From: Monilinia fructicola
Taxonomy: Eukaryota > Ascomycota > Leotiomycetes > Helotiales > Sclerotiniaceae
Length of the DNA: 64,000 nucleotides
NCBI GenBank assembly: GCA_008692225.1
Contig: VICG01000014.1
Location: forward strand, 1,737,001-1,801,000
Reading direction: 5' to 3'
Within the stretch, counting starts at the first letter, position 1. Each line of letters starts with the position of its first letter. A program made the position numbers and the translations under genes. The notes beneath the pieces are model-generated. The model saw only the letters and a list, made by a program, of their open reading frames with translations. It did not search any database and had not been told where the DNA came from. Shown piece after piece: positions 1 through 13,695 of this stretch.

Positions 1-649
1 GATCAATGGTGTCGATGGAATTACCACCGTGGGAAAACACCTCAACAGACATCTATTTGAGTCTTGACCGCTTGGTCGCAAGAGTGTATATTGGAGGTTC
101 TCTCGACAAAGTAAGAAACAGATGGACTGATTAGAAGCCGGTCTCATTGATTCGTTGAAATAGCATCGATCAATACGAACCCATAAATAGTATTGTGCCT
201 AGTCGGAAGAAGGGTGAAGAGAGGGTTTGCAGAATCAATGGCTAGAGAGGACTGAAATGAAGAGTTCAGATGACAGACATCGAATTGAGAATTGCATTGA
301 TTGTTTTATCATTGCAAACTCCCTCGTAGCCTTGCTCACGGTTATCCTGAGAAAAAGTTTTGGTTTTTTCTTATCGATAAGGCCGGGATCGATAACAGTG
401 ACCAATTAAAACCGATGTAATTCCACTTAGTGCGTCATTAACGATGGATATGCTTACAAAGACTCGAGGTCTCAGAATTATCTCAGAAATGAGCAATCAT
501 CATATCCACGGATGTAGAAACACACATTTCTATCTTCAAATTCTATCGTCATCTGCATTTGAGACTCACGTCGCATATTAATCCCAACATCTACAATCAA
601 ATAGGTGAAACGTATCTTTCCCTTTTACGAGCTTCAAGTGAACCTCACG
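1..649. other. intergenic, no supported gene
   Basis: No convincing gene is visible. A 21-codon open stretch at bases 2-67 ends in TGA and could be the 3' end of a gene outside the window, but it is too short to support. The remainder is the presumed upstream region of the NFU1-like gene. Confidence 0.5.
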
Positions 650-1661
650 ATGTCTTCGAAAAGAATCATTCAGGAAGCAACATCATTGCTATCCAAACCT
701 CGACCGGGAAAATCATCATTCGCCATCTGTCCCAGAAGTTCGCAGAGATATGTGCACCAAAAGTACAAGATTGCCAGCAATGACAGCTTCGAGTTCAAGG
801 ACGAGACCGACTCTGCAACCACTCCATCAACCATCGACTATGCTAAAGCCTGCCGCGATTGGTGGTAGTCGCAGCATTTTCATCCAAAAACGGAGGACAC
901 TCCCAATCCTGATGCGTTAAAATTCCTTCCCAATCATCCGATTCTTCCCCCCTCCCTCAATGCGCCTTTCATTGAATACCTCAATCCCAGATCCACACTT
1001 GCGCCACACCGCATCCATCGCCCCTCGCAGCATCGTTGATGAATATCGACGGGGTTAAGTCTGTATTTTTACGGTGCGGATTTCATCACAGTCACGAAAT
1101 CGGACGATTCAAATTGGGCGCACATCAAACCCGAGGTCTTCAGTCTCATAACGGAGGCAGTAACTTCCGGCGCACAGATTGTAAATATCACGGAAAAGAC
1201 GGGAGCAAGTGGTGAGGCGCCAGAAGAGGAGGACAGCTTGGCATATAACGAGGATGACCCTGAGGTTGTGGGGATGATCAAGGAATTGCTTGAAACCCCG
1301 CATCCGGACCGGCAATTCAGGAGGATGGTGGGGACATTGACTATCGTGGGTTTCGAGGATGGCAATGGTCAAGTTGAAGCTCCGAGGCGCATGCCGAACT
1401 TGCGATTCGAGTACAGTCACGTTGAAGAATGGCATTGAGGGGATGCTTATGCACTATGTAAGTATTGAGCTCAGATGACCATTCACGCGACGACGAGCTA
1501 ATGATGAGTTGCAGATTGAAGAAGTGAAGGGCGTCGTACAAGTAATGGATGAGGAGGAGGAGATCGCTCTCCAAGAGTTTGAAAGGTTTGAGCAGAAGTT
1601 GAAGCAACAAAAGGGTCCTGATGCAGTTGCGTCTAGTAGCTTAGATTCCATTCCTGGCTGA
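650..1661 (+). CDS. NFU1: NFU1-type mitochondrial Fe-S cluster scaffold protein, frameshifted in this sequence
   Basis: Nfu1 assembles or carries [4Fe-4S] clusters for mitochondrial enzymes such as lipoate synthase and complex II. The N-terminal Nfu domain is recognisable near base 895 (EDTPNPDALKFLP), followed by GVKSVF and YGADFITVTK. The C-terminal NifU-like domain has MIKELLET, GFEDG and, at about 1390-1400, the cluster-binding CxxC (GACRTC). The last exon begins at 1515 after a GT-AG intron (1458-1514) and reads IEEVKGVVQVMDEEEE, ending at the TGA at 1659-1661. The family order is complete, but the frame changes at least six times. Examples are an extra T in the T-run near 1070, an extra base near 1000, several between 1290 and 1350, and an extra A near 1364. 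Most are single-base gains in short homopolymers. The ATG at 650 is the first plausible start but the presequence is uncertain; 840 is an alternative. Family identity is firm; whether it is a true pseudogene is not. Confidence 0.85.
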
Positions 1662-2983
1662 GCTCGGTACTTGGTCAAAGATGTATGGCTTTGGGATCTA
1701 CTCGCATGGGGCGGGGGGATGTACAAAGAATCAGTTATGGACTCTGGTTGCAGAGAATCGTGTTTCACCGCATCGGCAATACCCATTTAATGTTTCCTGC
1801 ATTTCCTTTGCCTTCTCTCTTATTAAAACAGACATCTGGGTCTCCTCCCTCCCCTGATACCGCTTCAATGCAAATTCAATTACGAAGTACATATGTTCCC
1901 TCCCTTTGCATCAGCCGTGGTGATTCCATTGGACCCAAATTGTGGATTTCGCCTTCATCAACGAGGTGTGGGCGAGAAATTCCCCGTGGCGAATCACGTC
2001 GGCCTGGAGTGTAATTGACCGCTTACCAATGGTTGCACGCACCGTACCGCTGCAGGGTTCCTGAGCTTTTGCCATAAAAGCCTGATGCTGTCGATGCCGT
2101 ACAGTATCGTATGGTTTCTACATGCGCCCCTCGAACGATGAACAAGCCTGCTCGGAATGTGCGCACTTGTAAGGGTCGTCGTGATGGGGTGATGAGGGGT
2201 TGCCTCTTTGGTGTGCGGAGCGGATTGGTGGGTTGGCTTGCGAGGGCGTGGTCTGTGGGTATTGCAGCGTTGCTTTTGGCTTGGGAGGGGGGTGTCGCGC
2301 CATTGTTTGGGTTTGGGGTGGCATGGGTTGGCATGGATGGATGGATGGGTTGGCATGGGATTGGATGGGGTGGCATGGATGGATGGATGGGTGGCATGGA
2401 TGGATGGATGGGTTGGCATGGGATTGGATGGGGTGGCATGGATGGATGGATGGGTGGCATGGATGGATGGATGGGTTGGCATGGGATGGCATGGTAATCT
2501 TATGTTAGTTACTGTATGTACAGTACACTCCTGTACAGTCCTATATTGTCTTCCCCGCGATTGTAAAGGGTGGGCTGGGGCTAGAGTGGCTCGCTACAGT
2601 ACGGTACAGTCGATGGATGGATGTTTCATGGAGATGGGACGGGGACGGGGGGGAACTTTTGCCGAGCTTCGAACGGTTGATTGGTTGGTCGGTTGGTGGG
2701 GATGGGAAGTGGGATGTCGGATTGGGATGTCGGATTGGGATGTCGGATTGGGATTGGGATTGGATTGGGATTGGGATTGCGAATTATTGGTGCTGCTTTT
2801 GGGGGAGGGGGCGCGTGGTGAGGGGTGAGGGGTGAGCACTGAGGGGTGGTGAGGGGGATGGAAGAGGGGAATCGATGAGCCTTTATTGGTCTGGAGGTGT
2901 ACCTCCAGCTACATAGGTACTCCTGTACTTTGTCCCTGTCCGGAATAGGTATGTAGATATTATATGTACTTACATACATAATA
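1662..2983. other. intergenic with GGAT minisatellites
   Basis: No supportable gene. Long open frames on both strands over 1990-2840 are translations of low-complexity repeats (G-rich on the plus strand). See the separate minisatellite entry. Confidence 0.7.
2325..2495. repeat. GGATGGAT minisatellite
   Basis: A higher-order tandem repeat of roughly 60-70 bp, made of GGATGG and TTGGCATGGGATTGG blocks, is repeated a little over two times. A related array of GATGTCGGATTGG follows at about 2715-2785. Both keep frames open on both strands, which produces spurious ORFs. Confidence 0.85.
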
Positions 2984-2984
2984 A

Positions 2985-3251
<267 letters not shown>

Positions 3252-3995
3252 CCTCCGTTTACAAGTACTATAATTAGATATTCAATCACTATATACAAAA
3301 AACCATCGCCTCCTTTTTCCTTTTCCATCAGCTAATTAGATCCTAATAGGTCAATCCCATTGCATTCTTCTTCTTCTTCCTCTTCTTCTCCTCCTCCTCC
3401 TCCTCCTCCTTCTTTTCCTCCTCCTTCTTCGTTCCAAGGTTCGTCAGGATGTAATTACTAGTAATCTTCCTCCCTCTCCAACTCACCCCTCTCTGTCAGA
3501 TCCATGGGTAAGGTTAACTCACGTACCTACCTAGGTAGGTAGGTAGGTCGGTAGGTATGTAATGGAACCTTGGAACCTTGAATCTTGAATGCGTCCTATT
3601 TATTAATGAATGAATGAATGAATATATATATATATATATATACGTGCCTTCTAACCTTACCTACGTTGGGTAGTTTTAAGGTTATAAATGAATGAATGAA
3701 TGAATGTATGAATGTATGATGACCTGCATATTTTACTTATTTGTCTACTTGTATCGTGATGATTGTATGGTAGGTATAGTATGGTATAGTATGATGGTAT
3801 TATATAGTATTTTTGATACAGCATCTCCCTCCGCTCAGGGTTCGAGGGTTATATCTTGAGTTTACTATTCTAGTGCTAGTCATTGGATTGGATTGGATTG
3901 AATAGGGACTCGGTGGTTATTATAATTATAATACTATATAATAATTAATGATAGCTAAACTAGTATAATATATATAGAGCATACACTCGATTGTA

Positions 3996-4497
3996 AGAGT
4001 TACAACTATAGCTTATCGCACACCTTACGTTTTTATATTAAAACCCTTTATTTTTTTAACTTTTAATAGTTTTAATAAATTATTAAATATTATAATTTTT
4101 TTAATAATATTTAAATAAAGATATAAAGAATTATTAAAAATTCTATAAAAATAAACTAATTTATTTTTATAATTTTTTTAATAGAATATTAATTCTATAA
4201 AATTTAATATAATAAACTTTTAAATTTTTTTTTTAAAAAAAATTACTTATTTATTTATATAGAAAAAGCGTTATATATAAGATTTTTTTTAGAAATTTTC
4301 AATTATAAATAAATAAAAAACAAGCTTTATATTTTATATTTTATTAATTTTAAAATATAATTAATAAAAATTTCGAATATAAATATATATTTAATTATAA
4401 AAGTTATTGAAATTTTTAATTTATATAAGAAATATAAATTTTACGAGGATTCTATTACGAAAACATAAGGTGTGCGATAAGCTATGGCTGCAATTCT
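3996..4497. mobile_element. AT-rich MITE-like element, copy 1, with terminal inverted repeats
   Basis: The left end reads AGAGTT then ATAGCTTATCGCACACCTTA. The right end is the inverted complement of the same about 40-base motif. Mismatches between the two arms are C/T or G/A transitions. The about 430 bp between the arms is extremely AT-rich with no coding capacity. The element is bounded by TA on both sides (3994-3995 and 4498-4499), as expected for a Tc1/mariner-type target duplication. A second, diverged copy is at 57450-57957. I infer a non-autonomous DNA transposon, possibly altered by repeat-induced point mutation. Confidence 0.85.
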
Positions 4498-7100
4498 TAT
4501 ATCCATACTCTGTACAGTAAGTAATAAATAAGTATGATCTGTGATTAGTGCGATGAGCGCGGGAGGGAATCTGGGGTTCGGCTGGATATCCATCCATCCA
4601 TCCATCCATCCATCTAGCTAGCTAGAGCTTTTTATCAGAGTGGGATTTGACTTGGCACTGGCTGGCATGCATTAACAATCATCCATCACTGCACTTGCAA
4701 TTGCGATGCAAGACTTGAGAAGGTTGGAAAGCATATACCTGAGGTAGTAGGGAGATGAGGTTGTTTATACACCCGTGGACATATATATATATATATAATC
4801 GAATTCCGCATCGATCGTTAATCATTCATCATTCATTCATTACCTAGGTAATCATTCATCAGATAATTATACCAACCAATCTTGGCGACGCAAGAAAATC
4901 CTGTATTACATACATATATACATACATATATACATATATACATACATGCAGTAAATAACAGCCATCGAGATCCCTCTGGATGGATACCATACGATACGAT
5001 ACAGTACAGGACTATGTATCCATGGATGTATGTATGACATATCGCCAATACAGTATCTAGGATTGCCACGACGCCACCACCAAGAGCACGTCGTCTCCCA
5101 TTTGCTGGGAGGAGGAGGGGGTCCTCGTGCCGGTTTTTCTTTCGTCGGCGCATTCTTGCTTTTTCTTTGTTTTCTGCATCCTGGGGGTCCCGATGTCGTC
5201 GGGGAAGATCTTGGTGGCGTACGCTTGGTGGTTCTTGTATTGATGGATTCTTTGGGGCTTGGGGTTGGGTGTGGAGGGAGGGAGGTGGGTGAGCTGGCTG
5301 GTGTTGGTGGGTAATCTACGTAGGTGGGTTCGTGGAATGCGGGTGGGATTGTGGGAAAGGGAGAGAGGGAGGTTGGGTAAGGATGGTGTTGTTGGAGTGG
5401 CAGGAATGGGTATGAATGCACCTATAGTGATTGATGGGACTTATGGTATGGATGATTGATTGATTCTTGTCCTTTCATACACTTGTTACCGTTATGTGAA
5501 TGTGAATGTGAATGTGAATGAATGTGAATGTGAATGTGAATGTGAATGTGAATGTGAATGTGAATGTGAATGCAATGATCAATGTTGGATCATGAGTACA
5601 ATGAATAATATGGTCTTCTGGATCTGCAATGCCGGCACTTGGGCATACCTAGGTATTTCTTTTCATTCCTATCCAAGCGTTATGTATGATTCTATTCAAT
5701 GAGCCATAGATTGATTGATTGATTGATGAACCGCGTCTTCATAATATCAAAGCATCAATAGAAACCTTGAAGTAGCGAATAAGAAAGAAGCTTGGAGGAT
5801 CCACGGCTAGGAATGAGAATGATTTGAATACGGAAGTGACCTTGATATCTTTTTACTTTTGTGATACCCTTCGTTTACTGTAAAGTAGATCATCGGTTTG
5901 TTTTAATTTATTTTGTAAAGGTGATAGAAGTGGGAGTTGGAATTCGAGGCCTCTTTGTTTCTATTTCGGTCGGTCTGGATTCGCGTAAGGTTGAGGGGAG
6001 GGGAGAGGAGGGGAGATGAGAGGAGGGGAGGTGAGGTAGATAAAAAGACATACCACCTAACCCATTATATACTCTGTACATTGATTGCATTGATTACTAC
6101 CTAGGTAGGGAGTATTTAACCCAATTGGGTACTATGAAATCCATCCATCCTGCCTCTGATCTCGGTTGGGTATTAATTATCCTTTTTGCCTTTTTGCCTT
6201 TCTTCGTAGCTGCAATACTTGCTGCTCAGCATGGCAAGTGACTTGTTACTTGCCTGCTATTAATACACTTGAAGTATTAACATCCATTACAACATCATCC
6301 TGTACTCCGCATATGGATGCCAATTGTCTGTAGATCATTAGCTTCATTAGCTTCATTAGCTTCATTCGATCTACTTGTCCAGAGAGGTAGGTGAATAAGC
6401 TGGGCACTGAAGTCATAAGTTAAGCAGGCAGGTAGGTACGTAATTCGTCGTGTGTACTGTCTGTATGTGTAATGGATGTCCATTGTCCACGAGTACAGTA
6501 TGTATGTATGATTAACCTGATTGCATATTCAAGATGTCTTTCCTTACTTGCTCCCCTTTGTTTGTATGATCTAATGGATTTAAGTAAACGTAATTCATAA
6601 ATCATACCATGTATGATACACCTGCAGTCCATGTATCTTCAGAATCTTTTCTAATATGAAGACTTACCTAGGTACCGTGGACCTACCTATTCTATACTTG
6701 TATGACCTGATTGATAAATTCCAAACCCGACAGAGTCCTCCGTGCTACTCAACCATCGTCTAGTCCCCCTATCCCTCTCCACTCATAATTTAAAACATCC
6801 AATCATCAGCAACGTACTTCCTTTGATGCATAATTATTCTCCCAGTTTCTCACATTCAAATCAAAGTCTCCCTTGCCCTGAACGGCTCCCATGCAAAAGA
6901 GAAGCTGCATTTGTTCGGACTTGCATATGGGATATGGGTTTGAGAGAAAATCTAATGCTGCTTTGTGGATGGATGTGATCAAGCCCAAGTGTTCCCCTTC
7001 AATGACCTCCAGCTCCTTTTTGCGCCCACCAGCCTGGGTTTCCTATGGACTTATTAGCAAGTTAGCAACTGTTTGCTTGCTGATGTGCTGATGTGCTTGT
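4498..7100. other. intergenic, microsatellite-rich
   Basis: No supported gene. It holds (CATC)n near 4590, TA/CATA repeats near 4780-4945, a GTGAAT array (5495-5572), GAGGGGA repeats near 6000 and several CCTAGGTA palindromes. A proline-rich open stretch on the minus strand (4906-5421) has no ATG start and is immediately preceded by an in-frame stop. It might be an internal exon, but nothing supports that. Confidence 0.6.
5495..5572. repeat. (GTGAAT)n microsatellite
   Basis: About 12 copies of a hexamer, with one phase slip near 5520. Confidence 0.95.
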
Positions 7101-9180
7101 TTGCTTCCCTCTCTTCCCATTGTCTAATCCATCCATCCACACACACACACACACCTTTCTCATGGCCACTTTATCTACCTAGTACTGTACCTACAAGTAC
7201 CCAAGTAACGAACTAAACGGACTGGCGAACTGACTACCTAGGTAACCTTCCTAACTACTTGCATACCCGTAGACCTCAATACTCTTTCCTTCGTCGTCCT
7301 GCCCACCTCACCTTATCTTAACCTACCCTCCCTTTACCTTAACTTGGCTGTACACCACTTCTCAATTTCTCTTTTCCTATTTCCCTCTCTCCATACTCTC
7401 CCTTTCCCTACTCTCCCTCTCCCTACTCTCCCTCTCCCTACTCTCCCTTTCCCTACTCCCTCTCCCTCCTCTCCCTCTCACCACCATCACCTCAGTTGAT
7501 ACATCCTCCACCTTCACCTCAATCAATACAACTGTATCCTCCACCTTGAACTCCACTCATAATTTATCTTCCTCCATCCTTACAGTAACTATAAATGCAT
7601 GTCCGTGAACTTTTATGGCATCCCCTCCACTTTTAACTAAGATACAATCTCTAACTCTTCCCCCCTCCCCCCTCCCCCTTCCCCTTGCCTTCTCACATGT
7701 GACTCCTCTTACCAATTAGATGTTTTCATTTCATCAATAAATATAGAAAGTGCATACAGAGTACCCTTCCATTCCATCTTCCCTGGCCCTCCACCCCCCT
7801 CGAACATCGGACCCTAGTGCCAATTGTAACGCTAAGACCACCTTCAAGTTTATTTGATCCATTCATCAGTCATCAGTCATCAGCCATCAGCCATCAGCCA
7901 TCCGCCATCAGCCATCAGCCTTCAGCCTTCGTCCATCATCATTCATCCGTCGTTCATCGTTCCTTAGTTCTACCTTGGAGAAGAGAATCATAACTTTTAT
8001 TCTTGTTGTTGCTGCTGCTGCTGCTGTTGTTGTTGTTGTTATCATTCTTATATTGAATTGAGGAAGATAAAACCCTCCCCTTCTTTAAGCTCTTGAGATT
8101 ATCTCGTTCAATCAATACAAGTACAGCATTACTTGTATCCGAATATAATCTTACATACCTAGGTTACATACATACATACCTTTACATTCTTGTCCAAATA
8201 ATTTAACACCCAATTACTTTCTTTACCTTTTCTTCAAGAAAGAAAAAGAAAAGCATTCCAGATACTGGGAATATCTTCAAAACGGAGATATCCATTTTCA
8301 TCTTGATTGATTTCGTCATCTTAACTCAAAAAGGAAAAAGATTCATTCATTGGTCTCTCTATTGTCACACAAGCACACATACATCCACATAGAGAGACAC
8401 ACACACACACTCACACTCGCACTCACACTCTCACACTCACACTCACACCAAAAACGCATACACGCACATATTGCAAACGTACAAGCATCTTCCATTTTTC
8501 TCCTCTGCGTGGTTCGTTCTTTGAAGTTTATCTCGCGTGTTCACCATAGGCAGCTTTCCCCGCATCTCAAGGTTGCGCCTCTCTTCTTGCTCACTTGCTC
8601 ACTTGCTCACTCGCTCACTCGCTCATTCTTCGATCCCTCGAAAAGCAAACGAACTATTACATACAGTACAAGTACCTACCCACGTACATTACCTACATAA
8701 CCTACATGCCATAATATCATCCATAGCATACTACTACTGCTGCTACTATCACCCTTACTACCACTACTTCCATTACGTTTATTACATTCAAATCAAAAAC
8801 CTTACTCACTTATTACACTTATTACTTCGCCGCAAGAGATCTTCTTCCTCCAACCCTTTTCGTCAAAGATCTCTTTACCTCACCTTACCCTACCACCACC
8901 TCTACCACCATCACCTTCTTTTCAAATAACATACATATACGTACTTACACATACACACACATACACACATACACACACATATACACATACACACACACAT
9001 ACACACATGTTATAATCTCTTTACATTACATATTATCTTGTCCAAGAAAAACCACTCTACTTTCCAGCCTCAAAAGATATATATTCCTCCATTTTTCCCT
9101 TCTCTTCTTCCTTCTTCTTCCCTTCAAAAAGAAATACCATCTTCCATTTATCCATTCATCAATTTCCAATAATCGAGGAG
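7101..9180 (+). other. long pyrimidine-rich tract, leader-like
   Basis: For about 2 kb the plus strand is strongly C+T-rich (TCTCCCTACTC arrays at 7390-7470, CATCAGC repeats at 7865-7920, TTGTTG near 8000-8040, CA repeats at 8390-8450 and 8940-9008). Such asymmetry is common in promoters and long 5' leaders of filamentous-fungal regulatory genes transcribed in the same direction. No convincing coding region follows until 10887. Leader function is inference. Confidence 0.4.
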
Positions 9181-10886
9181 AGAAAGCTTTGGCCTATCGC
9201 CTTTCGCCTTTATCCTTTCAACGACAATGGGCTACGCATAGTCCGGGCGACACAAAGCCTTCACACGAATTCGACAAAAATTTCCGAACGCATGCGCAGA
9301 AGCTTCGACTTTCGATTCTTCTGTTTGTTTCAACAACTGCTGGTTCGAGCGATTCCCGAGAAATAGATGGTATTTGGATTTGATTTCATAAATTGAGTAA
9401 AGAGAGAGTGGCATTAGAAGAGTTTCGTCATTTCATGCGGGAACCGCGATTAAAGCAGGTAGGTAGGTAATCAATCTTTCTGCCAATCCTTCCTCCTTAA
9501 TCCTCAGCCTTGATGGGGATTTATCTGGGAATGTATTCCTATTGCGACGCTCTGGATTGGAAGCTAATCTGTTCATCTACTAGATAAACAGATAACAATT
9601 GTATTTTGAGAAGTGATTTCTTTGGTTGGATTTATCTCACATCCGGTGAGTTTATGCTTTTCCTATCCGTCGTCTCGACAAACAGAGAAGGTATCCGACC
9701 GGGTGCTTCTTCCTTCCGAATGGTCAGATTGAACCGTGGATTCGACGACAACAATTGTTCAAGATTGGCGCAATCCAGCAACGACATCTGAAGTATCGTT
9801 TCTTGGAGTCTTCGCTGGTCTGGGTTCAACAAGGCACTAGCTCATGACATCGAACCATTTTGCGACTTCTGGGGGATGATATGATTGGAGATCCTACCAC
9901 CAAAAGAACATCTTCATAGAGATCTTTGTCGAATGAGGCACCTACCTAGGTAGCATCATCTAATTCACTTACCGGCTCTTGGCAAAACTGAACTTGGAAA
10001 GGCAATACACGGCGGATACCAGATGAAACTCTCTCTATGGTTTCTTGATTTCTCGTCCCATTTCGCTGCCTACTTTTGAGACATTTCTCAGTTTTCCCGA
10101 ATTCTGCGCACATGCACAATTTTAGACACCCATTTCTCTTGATTTTCTAAGCTCTGCTTTTTCTTATTTACTGACAAAAATATTGCGCAGTACTAGTTAT
10201 TCGCTTCTTGTGCGCCAGTATCGAAACTTGGTCCGCTTTCTCCCCCTGCGGGGCACACCAGAATTCACTCCCATTCGTATCTAAACTTGGGCCTCTTTCA
10301 GCTCCTACACTTAGATATTTACACCCCCCCCACCCCCCATTTTGTCAGATCGACTTCCTATCCTTGGTAGATTCGAGAGATTCGCTTACTGTCGATCTGC
10401 CCCCCTTTTGCAATACATATCCCATCCAGAGATCTATAACATTGGCCATTTTCGAAAACTGCCTTACTAGAATCGCCCTTCCTTGACCTCAATTCGAAAC
10501 TCTTGTTAATTTGGTGAGTTGTCATTGTTGTATCTTGCTGTCATTCTTCCTTCTATACGGTAGTTCGTATCATTGGCGACGATCTATAACCTTCTATTGC
10601 ATATATTCGACATCTAGATCGACTGCATTACGGCAGGGTTATGTCACTAGAATTTTATGCGGTGGCTTTTCGTTGTGGCAACCCCTCTCGTTCTCCAGAT
10701 GATTCACTGTTTTTAAAAACTGCTTACATGAGCATACTATCTTCTCAACCTTTGGCATTTAAGGACACTCTTTCAAGTTTCCGTACCACAAATCTCACAT
10801 ACATCCAATTGTTTACTTTCACTATTAGATCTCAGAATTAGAGCAGTTTTCCTCTTTACAGAACTGATAGTTTCCAGTTAGTCATC
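9181..10886. other. intergenic upstream of the PSP1-domain gene
   Basis: Open frames are short (64-92 codons) and unconserved to my eye. The segment probably holds the promoter and 5' leader of the gene at 10887. A (C)n(A)(C)n tract lies at 10322-10337. Confidence 0.5.
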
Positions 10887-13695
10887 ATGAGTTCAAACAA
10901 TAATAAGATCGGAGCTGGCGGCAAGGTCAATCAATCTACCACCTCGTCAATGACGTCAAGCAATCCTTCCCTTCTCTTGGGTAAATTCAATGAGCGACGC
11001 TCAACACCAGATTCGGAGGCTTTGGCAAGCTCCGACGATGAACCCGACCGACAAGAGACCCAGCAGCCAGTTAACCCGCCCCAAAAGCCTACCCGCCGAG
11101 CCTCATGGCTGAACGACACTACTCAGTCCGGAACTCAGCCAAGAAAGGGCTCGTTTGCAAGCAGCACCATGTCTCCAACAGCTTCCCACCCTAGTACACC
11201 CTCAGCTGAATCCAACGCTTGGGGTCCTCATGCTCAAGCAGCTGCTGGTCGTGGACATACAAGCTCAAGTTCATTTCCGTGGAGTAGTGGTATTTGGAAC
11301 ACCGAGTCACGTAAGGAGCCACCCTCTAGATTGACCGAAGTATTGCCGTCTCCAACTTCTATGCACCCACCAGGCTCAGCTGGTAATGGATACTTTCCTA
11401 ACGAAATGATGAATCAGCGAGATCCTTCCGTCAACCCCACCATTCCATTCGCAATCCCTCTTCATCCTACTCCGAAGACGTACCGATCTCAGTCGTACTC
11501 CGTTGGTCAGCTCGATCCAGATACGAGTGCCGGTCCATCATCAGCAGCTGTTCCAGCAACGTCGTCAGGTCGAGGACGTGGCATGGGACATTCCGCATTG
11601 CAACATCGACCCTCTCGACCAAGCATGTTGAGCGAGATGACCGAAGGTGGTCTAGGAAAAGTTAAAGAAGTCGATGATGATGATGATGATGATGAGAGTA
11701 CTAACAGTTCTTCTCATGGTGTTCAAATTCAATCACAAGAGGCCAAGACCATCGAACTTCTAGCTCGAGAAAATGCCATGTTGCGCCAGCAACAATATCA
11801 AACTCATCGCCTTCGACCTCGATCTTCAACCTCCAATGCTTTTGGTCTTGGTAATGGTTATGGCCTGCAAGAAGAACCTCTACCTGAAGAGTCAGACTAT
11901 GCAATTGACGAACTTGATGAGCTCAACGATCTACAGGATCCATCCAAAGCAATGTTAGGACGAAGAATGAGTGAGTATGGTATCGGTGGTTCACAGAGAG
12001 CCTCGCCCTACACTCTTGAAAATAGAAAGCTTGAGAACGTTAAGAAGGCTTATTGGCAGAGCTCTCTCGGATTTGGTGGGCTGTCGGATATCCCACAGAG
12101 TAGGCGTCACTCATTTGCCGATGTTCCTGCTAGACAAGGCTCTGTCAGCTCGATTGCTGGTGATCCGCTGTCACAACTTGAAGCCAGCATTCAACAGAGT
12201 CTGTCACCAAAAGAGCATGCAGATCGGTATAATGAAGGTAATGGTTACTCGACAAATGATCATGGTAAGCAATTCATCTCTAGTCCACGGGTACCTTTGA
12301 GTTGTAGACTCTCGGTGTATGGTTTCGTATACTGATACCGGTTTGATGCAGCAGCTACTTACTTTGGAAATCTCGCTCAAACGGGTCGTAATTCCGATGC
12401 TTTCACACCTACTGCTTTCAATCCTACTGCATACCCTTATGGAAATGCCAATCAATTCTCTAGCGGTCGCCCCGCATCGCCCCACCGAAGCATGTATGGC
12501 GTTTCACAGCCTCGTCACAATCAGTTGCTCTATATTGTCTTGTTCAAGTGCTCACGAGCAGATGTTTTCTACGTTCAAGAAGGCACCGGCCTCTCTGTTA
12601 AGCCTGGCGATCTTGTGATTGTCGAGGCTGACCGAGGAACTGATTTAGGTACGGTCGCTAAAGATAATGTGGACTGGGCTACTGCCAAGGAACTCAAAGA
12701 GCATTATGCCGAAGAACACTACAAGTGGCTCATGATGTACTCTCAGGGTGCTGTTGGCAATACTGATGGAAACCGGTGCGGGTTTGATGGCTGCTGCTAA
12801 TGGTATGCAAGGAAGTGCGGTAGGCGGCATGGGTCCACCAAGTCAGCATGGCATGCAAGAACCAAATCCGGGAGAGATCAAGCCCAAGATCATTAAACGT
12901 CTTGCTCTGAACCATGAAATCCAAGCTTTGCGTGATAAAGAAGGAAATGAAGCAAAGGCCAAGCGTGTCTGTACTCAAAAAGTCAAGGAACATGGTCTAC
13001 ACATGGAGATCTTGGATGCTGAATTTCAGATGTAAGTCGGCCAATGACCACACTTACTAAAATGATGACACAAAGCTTATTTTTCGAATATAGGGACTGG
13101 AAGAAGCTTACATTTTATTACTTTGCGGATGCCTATATCAACTTCAATTCCCTTGTCACCGACCTGTTCAAAGTATACAAGACAAGAATTTGGATGTCCG
13201 CAATCAATCCTGCTTCTTTCGCAAGTCCAGCACTTGGCTTACAAGCACCAAGTGGCATTGGACCTGGAGCGGTCGGTGTTAATAGAACCACCCAAAGCGA
13301 GCGTCGACGCACAACAGACTGAGCAGCCACAAACATACAATGCAGCGCAAGCCGGCCGAAACTACCAAGGCGTCTTTGCACAGCCATTCCAGTCAACTTT
13401 GGATAGAAGCTCTGCAGCGGCTCCTGGATTTCAGCCTCAAGGTTATACTTATGGATATTCTCCATTTGGTTCTACCCGAAATGCCGGTACCGCTAGTGCG
13501 TACGTTCCTTCAATGATTGATCCTTATGCTGGCTTCGCGAATACCACGGATTACCAGACGCCAGGTCGATTTCCATCTCCTCATGGTACTACACCAACTC
13601 ATGATGGTAGCGAGTATGGACGACAAAATGGACTCGTTGGTCAGTCTGATGGCTGGATCGGAGCTTTCCAAGGCTTATCTATGGGAACTCGTTAA
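10887..13695 (+). CDS. PSP1 C-terminal domain protein
   Basis: A large protein of about 850 residues. The first exon (10887-12264, ATG in context CATCATGAG) encodes a Ser/Pro-rich, probably disordered region with an Asp run (near 11675) and a short Gln-rich segment. A GT-AG intron runs 12265-12351. The second exon enters the conserved PSP1 domain: NQLLYIVLFKCSRADVFYVQ, then VKPGDLVIVEADRGTDLGTV, KRLALNHEIQALRDKE and HGLHMEILDAEFQ. An intron at 13032-13093 splits the domain before DWKKLTFYYFADAYINF and VTDLFKVYKTRIWMSAINP. PSP1 proteins are poorly understood; yeast Psp1 is a multicopy suppressor of polymerase-alpha mutations. Two +1 frameshifts interrupt the reading frame, near 12770-12785 and near 13280-13300; both sides are clearly one protein, so I join them. 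Confidence 0.85.

Noticed and set aside
1..67. Possible 3' end of a gene entering from the left
   Set aside because: Only 21 codons; composition alone cannot distinguish it from chance.
1994..2839. Several overlapping His/Pro/Ser and Trp/Gly/Met-rich frames
   Set aside because: All are readings of the GGAT minisatellite on either strand.
4906..5421. Proline-rich 171-codon minus-strand frame
   Set aside because: It begins at GTG directly after an in-frame TAG, has no ATG and ends in microsatellite; at most an internal exon without partners.
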